Shown here piece after piece: positions 31,501 through 40,639 of a DNA stretch of 64,000 bases (the first letter of the stretch is position 1; each line of letters opens with the position of its first letter). This DNA is from Xiphydria camelus (lineage: Eukaryota > Arthropoda > Insecta > Hymenoptera > Xiphydriidae). The notes beneath the pieces were generated by a model that was given only the letters and a program-made list of their open reading frames with translations, did no database searches and was not told the DNA's origin. The position numbers and the translations under genes were made by a program. The DNA lies in the NCBI GenBank assembly GCA_963678675.1, contig OY783191.1:12920562-12984561 (forward strand), read 5' to 3'.

Positions 31501-31699
31501 ATGTAGCAGTACATGTAGCAGAAATTGATGAAATGTATGCTGCTCGATATGTTTTGGACAATGGTCAAACGATTTTACTGATAGCTATTTATATTTCACC
31601 AAATCAAACAATCCCCAAGATCGTCGGGAAGAACTTTCAAAACAATCGGTGAAGAACATTCGAAGATTTAAGATACATTTTTATTTATTTACCCCTTTA

Positions 31700-32740
31700 A
31701 AGATTCTCGAGCGTTATACTAAAAATAGTAAGAAATGCTTGAGAATGATTGCATTCGGTAGATTGAAGTAAAAAAAACATTCAGTTAAATTTTCTTTAAA
31801 GTCTTTCAAGAAGCTCGTTGCTAAGATTTTTTAATAACAAAATAACATATCGCTCGTTTGCTGCAATAGTGTCATAACTCAAAACTATTGAATTGTCCCA
31901 AGCGACGATTTTAAAAGTTGAATTGTTATATTATACAAACGTTGACCATTTGCTGCCAGATTATGATAATTATCATGAAAATTCTATGATAATTATCCTA
32001 ATCTGGCAGCAAATGGTCAACGCTTGTATAATATAATAATTCAACTTTTAAAGTCGTCGCTTGGGACAATTCTATTTTTGAGTTATGACACTATTGCAGT
32101 AAACGAGCGATATGTTCTTATGGGTTATAACTAACTAACTAACTTGCCTTAACTGGCTAGGTACCTGTTCTACCTTGCCTTATCTGTCTGGGTACTTTCT
32201 CTACCTTGCCTTAAGGTTTCTCGAGCGATACAGGGGCTTTTTTCCTGCTAAAAGTTAGTCCACTGAAGTACAGTAACACTAAAGTATGTTCTTTGTGTGA
32301 TGTGGCGACAACGTCTGACGTACAGTAGTATGTGTGTATCTGTGAGTTAAAAAATGGAGCCCAAAACATCTGGTCATGCATCTGTACGTCATGCAACGTT
32401 GCCACATTGACTTATCAAAGGTTAAATTTATAAAGAACAATTAATAAAAAAAGTAACGGGCTTCTTAATGAACGTGAAAATTGGCATAGATGATTTTAGT
32501 TCATTAAATTTGCTGTTCAAAAAATTTCAGAATTGTTTCACTATTTTTCTCAGAAATATCGCGGTTTATTGGTTATAACCCATAAGAACACGTGTTATTT
32601 CGTTATTCAAAAACCTTTGCAACGAGCTTCTTAAAAGACTTGAAAATTTAACTGAATTTTTTTTTACTTTAATCTACCGAATGCAATCATTTTCAAGCAT
32701 TTCTCACTATTTTTAGTATATCGCTCGAGAAACCTTAAGA
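31700..32740. mobile_element. Foldback element with nested element and minisatellite
   Basis: Near-perfect palindrome centred at about 31,990: 31,850-31,985 (GCTCGTTTGCTGCAATAGTG, TCCCAAGCGACGATTTTAAA) pairs with 31,995-32,118; the outer part 31,700-31,850 pairs with 32,595-32,735. The right arm is split by a piece bounded by TTCTTATGGGTTATAAC and GTTATAACCCATAAGAA (about 32,115-32,590), itself a TIR-like pair. That piece holds two units of a 31-bp minisatellite (32,151-32,212). Confidence 0.75.
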
Positions 32741-33253
32741 GGCTGGATACCTTCGCTACCTGGCCATATAGTACACGTAAATTAGACGTATAAACATGGA
32801 ATAGGAGAAATAATTTATAAAGTTTTCATATTACGTATACATTTTCCTAATGGGATCAGGAACAAAACCCTACAAAGTTCCCAATTGTCGAGTGTCCGCA
32901 ACATCCCTTATTTTGCAAAAAACCACCCCCGGATCGTACATTATGTCGGTTTTTCTCAATTTCCTCGTAAACCGTTGTTCAAACGTAAAAAATGTATAGA
33001 ACTATAAATGTTTGCTATTAAATTCTACAAAAAAATTGTTCTATAAATATGTTAGCTAATCCTTACTGAATTCTCGAAAAATACGTTTAAAGTTAAGGAT
33101 AGTTTTTAGCAGGCCGTTAAAATATGTCAAGTTCAGTGAGGCGTCAACGCACTTGTGACACAAACTTGTGGTATGCGTTACGGTGGATTATTTACGGATT
33201 TTAGTCAGTGTTAAAAATGTCTATTATTATTATTATTATTTTTTTTTTTATCC

Positions 33254-35371
33254 TTGTACGAAATTTTTAACAAAGTTCCAGAACGAACTGCTGACTTGAG
33301 CGATCATTGCGAATTTGTGGTGGATGGTGGTAATTTGATTCACAGTGTGGCATGGCCAAAACAGGAACATTTCGTGATATTTATATACTCGGCCTATATT
33401 AACTTTATACGTAAACACTATGGTCACTATGTAACTTATTACAAAGTCTTGAACGACAAAAACGACTCCTGAAGCGCACTTCGGCTACAATTGCATTCAG
33501 TGAAAACACAATAATAGACGATCAATAAAAGATATTGTTAAGTAATATAGCTAACAAAGATCGTTTAATTTCTCAACTTGTCGAGAGGCTAAATTCTGAG
33601 AATATTAACACTCTTAGGGCCGAAACCACCAACTCTGATTAAATTGTTAATTCCCGATTAGCTTAATTTAATCATGCTCTTGCGTTCCACCAATTTTTAA
33701 ACCATGATTAAAGTGAGATAATCACCGTTGAACTTAATCAGCCATTTTTGGCCGATTAGGAATCTAACCAGTGATTAACGTGGATCAACATAACCTCAAA
33801 GTCGAAGTTTCACTGCTGTGCAATACTATATCGGACATGAATTTATTTTACGACGATATTTTATCATCATCTGATGATGAAAATGGTATCGAAATTGATA
33901 GAAGGCCACATTTAATTTAAGGAACGAATTAATTATTCCCAAACTTTGGATGATTTGGATTTCATTACGCGTTTTCGGTTATCGAAAGACAGTGTTGAAG
34001 CTTTGCTTCTGGAAATTGTACATAATTTGCAACACGCTACAGAAAGATAAATTACTTCTTAAATAATATATAATCTATTTTAAAATATCGCAACATTATC
34101 ATATTACGTTAAAAATCGCGTAGAATGTTCTGTATCTTTACTAAATAAAGAGAGTGCACATTTCAGAAACCACGCTATTGCACCCAGAGTACAACTCCTG
34201 CTTGCTCTCCGGTATTATGCAACTGGTTCCTTTTTAAATTCTTTTGGAGATTTCGGCAGCTCACTCAGCTCGGCTTGCGGCGCGTCAGTTCATCACGTCA
34301 GGTTTTCCTCCTACTCCATTACAAGTTCCGTTGATGAACCAATCAGAATCACCGTTACAACAAAACCAAAACTTATTGCGAAGAGGGTATATGATTAGAT
34401 AATCGGGGGTTAAAAATTCATGGTGGAACGAATTGTGCAGTTAATCATGATTAGAACGCCGATTAAATATAATCGTGATTAGGTAATCAAGCATTTAATC
34501 AGAGTTGGTGGAATCGGCCCTTACTGCTTTAGACGATGCTGACTTACTAATCGTTACAACCGCCATCGATCTATCAAGTCAACACGACACTGTAGTTGTA
34601 GTTGGTCAGGATGTCGATCTTCTTTCTCTTATATTACTCTTGCTTCTCAAGATAAGGATATTTTGTTTTTGAAACCAGCCCAAGGAAATATAAAGAGAAG
34701 GATTTATAAATCTTCTGATATGCAATCATCCAATGTTAGTAAAAATATTAAAGAAACTGTTCTTTTTGCACATGCATTTAGTGGTTGTGATACCACTTTT
34801 GCGTTTTTCTGAAAAGGCAAATCTCAAATCGTAAACATATTAAACAAGAGAAAGGATTTGAAAGATGTATATATTTTCAATAGTTCTCAATCTACGAAAG
34901 AGCAAATTGAAAGTGCTGGTGAGAAATTCACACTTGCGTTATATAAAGCTGAACGGAAAGAAACTTCTTTGAATAGCTACAGATTTATTTATTTTAATAA
35001 GTTGGTTGGCCAATCCAATCATGCCGTAATTTTGTCTAGATTGCCACCAACATCTGCAGCATTAAAACAGCATTCTTACCGGGTATTTCACCAAATTCAA
35101 TCTTGGCGAGGAAAAGATACAGCCAACGCAGTGGGGTTGGAAAAAAATGGGCAACATTTTATCACCAGTTTTTACTACCGTGGCGCCGGCTCCGATTTCT
35201 GTTCTGAAAGTTATATCGTGCAGCTGTAAAAAGGGTTGTGGTAAGCGATGTGCATGTCTTAGACTTGGATTACGTTGTTCAAACATGTGCTCCAACTGCC
35301 ACGGACAGGGTTGGTTCAATGCACCACCTCTGACAAGATATTTTATATATTATATATTAAGAAGATATTAA
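33254..35371 (+). pseudogene. PIN-like/CXC mobile-element protein, broken and interrupted
   Basis: In order: FVVDGGNLIHSVAWPK (first acidic motif, 33,312-33,360), FIYSAYINFIRKHYGHYVTY, a frameshift, RQKRLLKRTSATIAFSENT, a TAA, LISQLVERLNSENINTL (to 33,616), the Harbinger insertion, then ADLLIVTTAIDL, VVVVGQDVDLLSL, a shift, HAFSGCDTTFAF followed by a TGA (34,810), QSTKEQIESAGEKFTLALYK, LPPTSAALKQHSYRVFHQIQ, a shift near 35,110-35,150, and the CXC domain SCSCKKGCGKRCACLRLGLR, CSNMCSNCHG (35,213-35,310). The VDGG, ADLLIV and QDVDLL acidic motifs and their order resemble PIN/FEN nucleases; CXC would bind DNA. The gene at 1-912 aligns to its last 300 codons. Confidence 0.78.
33617..34520 (+). mobile_element. 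904-bp internally deleted PIF/Harbinger element
   Basis: TIRs GGGCCGAAACCACCAACTC and GAGTTGGTGGAATCGGCCC (28 bases with two mismatches, continuing TGATTAAAT/ATTTAATCA). TTA is duplicated at 33,614-33,616 and 34,521-34,523, the TWA target of PIF/Harbinger. The minus-strand copy (about 2,352-2,360) has the uninterrupted site with a single TTA. Inside, DDLDFITRFRLSKDSVEALL (33,945-34,005) and, after further stops, AIAPRVQLLLALRYYATGSF (34,170-34,235) are typical of the N-terminal region of Harbinger transposases. The catalytic domain is missing, so it is non-autonomous. Confidence 0.92.
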
Positions 35372-35624
35372 ATGAAGAGGACCTAACAAATGAATTAAAA
35401 AAAACATGTTAGTGGATTAGGCCTATTGGGGACACCATTTAAAAATAACGCTTCGGGAGCTCTACCTCATGGGTGGTGTGGAAACGAGCTCAAATTAGAA
35501 AATGCATAGTTATAATGCTCTAAAATCCCTTTCAAATTTTAAAATTTGACTTAGATAATACTTATGTAGCGATATTTTATAGCACTAGAGAACTATGAAA
35601 ATCACTACTATTAAAGCCACATTT
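35372..35624. other. Spacer between CXC gene and right TIR
   Basis: Contains GTGGATTAGGCCTATTGGGG (35,409), close to the downstream sequence of the CXC gene at 52,190 (GTGGATTAGGCCTACTGAGA), so this is the conserved 3' untranslated region of the family. No further gene. Confidence 0.5.
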
Positions 35625-35965
35625 TACATGCTAAAAACTACACCTAACTTTGAACGTTATTTGCGGAAATTCAGAGAGGATTAGCTAAAATGCTTATAGA
35701 ACAGTTTTTGTGTAGAATTTAATGGCGAACATTTTTGGTTCTATACATTTTTTACGTTTGAATAACAGTTTACGAGGAAATTGAGAAGAACCGGCACGAT
35801 GTACCATCCGGGGGTGGTTTTTTGCAAAATAAGGGATGTTGCGGACATCGGCCACGTGGGAACTTTTTGGGGATTTATTCCTACTCCCATTAGGAACATA
35901 ATTTACGTAATATGAAAACTTTATAAATTATTTCTTCTAAAAAGTACTATTTGCGTGTACTAATA

Positions 35966-36118
35966 ACTGGTTGGATACCTTCTCTACGTTACCTTAACTT
36001 GCTGGGTACCTTCTCTACCTTGCCTTAATTGGCTAGATACATTCTCTACCTTGCCCTAACTGAATGGGTTGCCTCTGAAATGTGCCTTGACCTGCTGGGT
36101 TCCTTCTCAAACAGGCCG
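35966..36118. repeat. 31-bp minisatellite, about five units
   Basis: Units start at 35,966, 35,997, 36,028, 36,059 and 36,090 with the consensus AACTGGCTGGGTACCTTCTC followed by TACCTTGCCTT. Two further units are at 32,151 and 32,182, and one at 32,736. The PIN/CXC element at 32,773-35,961 is inserted within the array. Confidence 0.85.
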
Positions 36119-36289
36119 GTACTGGCTGGCTTTTTTCTAAAGCTTACTTTCATTTCCGGCTTCACAAATTCTCCGTTTGAGAAGGTAACGTTTTTATTTA
36201 AAAACTTTCTATTTCAAGGTTAACATGAGAAACAAAAGATTGGTAGTAAACCTATATAAAACTCTTCTTTAAAAACCCTCCAAGTTAAT

Positions 36290-36945
36290 TGACCGTACCA
36301 CAAATTTCAATTCCTTGGCCTTGACCGTGTGATAACCTTGACCATGTAATTTTACAAATACATGATATAACAAAGGACATATTCCAATTAAAAATGTTCT
36401 TCTCTTTTCTGATCTGTAGTATATAAGACGAGTACTCATTTTAAAAAATAACCTTGATTTAGATATAAACGTCAAGGTCCAGCTTCAGACCAAAGTCTAT
36501 GTCACCATAGGATCACCAGTGAAAAATACTTAAAAAAATCAATCTGAACTTGATATGACCATGAAGGTCATATCAATTTGAACTTGAAATGACCATGAAG
36601 GTCATGGTCAAGGTCAAATCCAATATCACCATTGTATAGCCACGGAAAAATCCCAAACCCTACTATCGAAAAGAATTTTTCTAGGGCTCATAGCTTTCAT
36701 GGTACGAAGCCGAACTGTACTTGACCTCAATTTGACCTCCGCTGACCACAAAGGTCACATGAAAAAAATGGGCAAGGACATATTTGAACGTGAAATTTCC
36801 CGCTCTTTTCATTTTCGGTATCAAAAAAAGGGGTTCCCGTTTAAAAAAATCAATTTCACCTTGATATGACCTTGAAGGTCATGGTCAAGGTCAAATCCAA
36901 TATGACAATTGGGTAGCCAGGGAAAAATCCTAAAAGTTTTGTATT
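36290..36945. repeat. Cluster of TCAAGGTCA/TGACCTTGA motifs
   Basis: Contains many copies of CCTTGA, AAGGTCA and the full TCAAGGTCA (for example 36,606-36,620 and 36,866-36,900) in both orientations. The last part parallels 5,330-5,425. It is a remnant of the element family that brackets the array at 4.4-5.4 kb. Noncoding. Confidence 0.6.
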
Positions 36946-37018
36946 AAACAAATTTTCTCTAAAATCATTTCGCGCTGAGATAACCAGCCGTACCGGGACT
37001 TTTTGAACACTCTCTATA

Positions 37019-38205
37019 CAGGGTGGACCAGGTTAAACGTCATTTTTTTTGATGTGATAGAACAACACAACAAAAATAGACTTTCATAAGAAAATTTTTT
37101 TCAAAAATGTTTCCTAACAAAGATACAGGGTGTCAAAGTTTCGAAAAAAAAATGGTTTTCTCATCATAACTTCTAAACTACTTGATCGATTTCCATGAAA
37201 TTTCGCACACAGGCTAATGTAGAACAGCTCTAAGCAATAATTAAATAATTTTTAAAAATTCTCCCGTGGCGTAGATACTATGGGCCGGTACCCCCCTTTC
37301 CCCCTCCCAATCTTCGGCGCCACTGGATATTTTGCAAAGAAAATTTAATTATTGGATTCCCCGTTTAATCACCCTTGCAAATTTTTGATTTCTGACTTCG
37401 TTTTTGAGATTTTTTTCTTTAAATTAAACGGGGAATCCAATAATTAAATTTTCTTTGCAAAATATCCAGTGGCGCCGAAGATTGGGAAGGGGGAAAGGGG
37501 GGTACCGGCTCCCAGTATCTACGCCACTGGAGAATTTTTAAAAATTATTTAATTATTACTTAGAGCTGTACGACATTAACCTGTGTGCGAAATTTCATGG
37601 AAATCGATCAAGTAGTTTAGAAGTTATGATGAGAAAACCATTTTTTTTTCGAAACTTTGACACGCTATATCTTTGTTAGGAAACATTTTTGAAAAAAAGT
37701 TTCTCATGAGAATCTATTTTTTTGTTGCTCTATCACATATCACAATTAATGGAGTTCAACCTAGCTTTGGCCTGCTCGCAACCCTATAAATTAAAATAAA
37801 TATCTCAAAAACGAAGCCATAAATCAAAAATTTGCAAGGGTGATTTTTTTCTCTAAATTAAACGGGGAATCCAATAATTAAATTTTCTTTGCAAAATATC
37901 CAGTGGCGCTGAAGATTGGGAGGGGGAAAGGGGAGTACCGGCCCCTAGTATCTACGCCACTGGAGAATTTTTAAAAATTATTTAATTATTGCTTAGAGAT
38001 GTTCTACGTTAGCCTGTGTGCGAAATTTCATGGAAATCGATCAAGTAGTTTAGAAGTTATTATGAGAAAACCACTTTTTTTTCCAAACTTTGACACCCTG
38101 TATCTTTGTTAGGAAACATTTTTGAAAAAAATTTTCTTATGAAAGTACTTTTTTGTTGTTGTTCTCACATATAAAAAAAAATGACGTTTAACCTGGTCCA
38201 CCCTG
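37019..38205. mobile_element. CAGGGTGGACC foldback element, second member
   Basis: Ends CAGGGTGGACCAGGTTAAAC and GTTTAACCTGGTCCACCCTG, with TA at 37,017-37,018 and 38,206-38,207. It carries three copies of the CCAGTGGCG module and is built of alternating forward and inverse blocks, so it is larger than the copy at 8,448-9,442 by an extra inverse block (37,540-37,860). No protein. Confidence 0.87.
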
Positions 38206-38332
38206 TATACAGCACATACATAGTATGTCAAATGTTATCCGGGACCAAACGGCGATCATTGTTCGACTGACTTGACGCAAAAAATTTTGCGCGGTGGAGT
38301 AAAATTGATCACTTAAAATATACAGGGTGATT

Positions 38333-39041
38333 CAGAAATAAGTGGCACAAATTTAATATGTCATAGATCTTGTCGAAATATGAGAAAAAGTTAAATGAAA
38401 TTTTTTCTACGTCTTACCGTTTAGAATATACAGGGTATTAAAATTGAATGTTTTAAAAAGTTTTTCAATAATATCTGATGGGCGCAAAACAATTTTACGA
38501 AATTTGGTATACAGGGGTTCTTTGGGACAAGGAATCGAAATTTGATAACTTTTTTGTTGAATGTAGAGGGTGCCACGTGCAAGCCTTATTGTTATTACAA
38601 ATGTCTCAACTTTTTTGTGCTACACTGTATGTGACTTGATGAAATAAATTTCTTCTTAAAACCTTTCAACACCAAAAACGCACACTTGTTTTATTTCGAT
38701 AGATCCATTCGTTTTCAAGATATTTGCAGTTTACTCTGTCGTAGCATACTAAAATACCTGTGTTTGTCCCAGACTTAGAGGTGTTAAATAAAATAACAAA
38801 ATCATAAGAGAACTCAATTTTTATTAAAAATACATAATGAAATTTTAAAGGAACAACTTTTTTAAATACAACTAATAATACATTTTATAAAACTTTACAA
38901 TAAATGTTTAAAATGCCTTCTATTAACACCCTGTATATTCTAAACGGTGAGGCGTAGAAAAAATTTCATTTAACTTTTTTTCATATTTCGACAAGATCTA
39001 TGACATATTAAATTTGTGCCACTTATTTCTGAATCACCCTG
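38333..39041. mobile_element. 709-bp foldback element, CAGGGTGATTC ends, TA target
   Basis: Ends CAGGGTGATTCAGAAATAAG and its inverse to 39,041; TA at 38,331-38,332 and 39,042-39,043. Arms of about 125 bases include AAATTTAATATGTCATAGAT and TTCTAAACGGT, with an internal AATATACAGGGTATT on the left and its partner on the right. The centre (38,470-38,930) is AT-rich without a recognised gene. Confidence 0.88.
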
Positions 39042-39043
39042 TA

Positions 39044-39990
39044 TATTAAATAATTTTTTTTAACATCGAAATCATAATTTTTGCTTTTTTCGCGACTTAC
39101 GGTTGTTGTCAATTCCCTTTGTGTTCCCCTAAAATAGCCGTCATTTCCTCAAAAAAAAGCCATCATTTAACTGAGACTCTATATATCCACTCTCACTTTC
39201 GAATAAAAAATACTTTGCTTATGAACCATGACATATTTCCGACAAAGAGGACCATCCAATGTAGACGTGACCTTTGTTTTTCATAATAAAATATTATAAC
39301 CCAACAATTAACGATTGTTCATACACGCAAGTGCTAGGAACTTTCTGTGAAAGTAAGTTTTAATTAAAGAAACATTAGTTTGGGAAACTATGATCATGTG
39401 TAACAATACGAAGGTAAGCTTTATCGGGAAAATCATTGTTCGTAGGCATAATATTTTTTATTTGGAAATGAGAGAAAGGGTACACAAATCGAGAGAATAT
39501 GACGGATTTCCTAGGGAAATTCATGTTGAATTTCAGAGGAAATCGACTCCTTAACTTTGCACAAGTCTAAATTCATCGCCGACCATTTAGACATTGAGAT
39601 GAGACATACGCGTGCTCCTTCTCGCTTGATAGCCATCGTTCATGTCGACGAAGCAAACGTACAGGTATATCTACTCTTGTATTTTTTTTTCGAAAAAGTA
39701 AGAAACGAGAGAAACGATCCTTCTCTACAGAGTGACGCTACAAGGACGACGCTGGAATGGAATATGAACAGTTGTTTTTTCCGCTCTATTGGCATAAGCA
39801 AGACGAGACGCGGTCACGATAATTTGTGCCTTCATTTCCATTCATACATACATACGTACATACTCGTACATATGTGTTTCCAAAGAAATGCTAAGGCGAC
39901 ACGTGCTCGAGTCTTCGTGCATTTACGCGTACGTACTTTGGACCGTTCGTAAACGTTTCCCGATGTGACGTTCCCCGGTTGTCTGTCACT
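39044..39990. other. No gene recognised; becomes GC-richer toward 39,560
   Basis: The first half is AT-rich. From about 39,550 the composition changes and few repeats shared with the rest of the window are seen. A CATACATACATACGTACATA-type microsatellite is at 39,842-39,870. An open frame at 39,557-39,952 has no family resemblance. Confidence 0.4.
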
Positions 39991-39991
39991 G

Positions 39992-40029
39992 TATAAATAG
40001 CCACGCGTGATCGACGTTCGCAACGTCCA
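39992..40029 (+). promoter_or_regulatory. Core promoter candidate (TATAAATAG)
   Basis: TATAAATAG at 39,992-40,000 is a strong TATA box in a GC-rich setting, with CGCAACGTCCAGTCG, a possible initiator, about 30-37 bases downstream. A GC-rich leader follows and reaches a good splice donor (AATAT|GTAAGG at 40,150). This looks like the promoter and noncoding first exon of a plus-strand host gene whose coding exons were not found in the window. Confidence 0.42.
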
Positions 40030-40149
40030 GTCGTGACCGAGTGGTGCTCGCGTCAACTCGTAGGTAGATCGTGCGTCAAGACGCGCGATAGCGACGGCAG
40101 TAGCGCTTCGCTGGAGCACTCGCGAGTACTTGGATACAAACGATAATAT
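40030..40149 (+). other. Possible noncoding first exon ending at a GTAAGG donor
   Basis: The stretch between the initiator-like site and the donor at 40,150 is about 120 bases, GC-rich and free of transposon similarity. No ATG-led frame of useful length is contained; it would be 5' leader. The call depends on the promoter call upstream. Confidence 0.3.
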
Positions 40150-40352
40150 GTAAGGAGCATCTTCTCGCGTTAGTCCTACAGACGAACGGTTGCTTCTCTC
40201 ATCGAGGGAAGGGCCATCGTTACGGATTCACGGAGATCGCTGCAACCTTTCTCCCTACTCCACGGCGATCAAAGTCACACACGACGTTGACCGCTGGCGC
40301 CGTTCGCGGCGGTTAATTTGCAAATAATCAAAAGAAAGAAAATCGTGTTCAC

Positions 40353-40635
40353 CTGAGACGTCTTCGTCGCTCAGCTAGCCCCGGTATGACGGGTTGCTGT
40401 TGATTGACATCGTTTCCCTCGCTCGGAAAACTGTCCTCCGTTTCTAGCTCCTCGTTAGGGTCGGGATCTCCCACAACGAAACTGACGGGCACCTTGTCCT
40501 CCATCATATTTGCGCCACTATCCGCTTCAATCTTCGATTCGCTACCTTCGCACCCCCGAGTAGCTTCCGACGACTGCTGCTGCTGCTGCTGCTGCTGCCG
40601 ATGCTGTTGCTGCCCGTCTCTGCGCAGGGTCTTAC
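40353..40635 (-). CDS. Candidate host coding exon with a poly-Gln run
   Basis: On the minus strand one frame reads DGQQQHR, then eight Gln in a row (CAG repeat at about 40,577-40,600), SSEATRGCEGSESKIEADSG, then MMEDKVPVSFVVGDPDPNEE, LETEDSFPSEGNDVNQQQ and PVIPGLAERRRRL, ending at a consensus donor CAG|GTGAAC (donor at 40,352-40,351). The ATG pair at 40,507-40,502 could be the real start, with the Gln run in the leader, or the exon could begin at a possible acceptor near 40,636. The acidic, low-complexity protein is not one I recognise. Codon-like composition and the clean donor argue for a real exon; the plus-strand frame, which would be poly-Cys, is implausible. The partner exon is not in view. 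Confidence 0.42.
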
Positions 40636-40639
40636 CTTC

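Larger units (their letters stand above)
32773..35961 (+). mobile_element. 3.2-kb long-TIR PIN/CXC element (GTACACG ends)
   Basis: Ends GTACACGTAAATTAG and TTTGCGTGTAC, with TA on both sides (32,771-32,772 and 35,962-35,963). The TIRs are about 337 bases (32,773-33,110 and 35,625-35,961; GGGATGTTGCGGACA and AATTTCCTCGTAAAC in inverse order). The interior is a broken PIN/CXC gene split by a 904-bp Harbinger element. The element sits inside a 31-bp minisatellite (unit at 32,736-32,766 and units from 35,966). It shows directly that this gene type is carried by TIR DNA. Confidence 0.87.

Noticed and set aside
39557..40119. Overlapping open frames on both strands
   Set aside because: They cover a microsatellite and the promoter region; no motif, no family.
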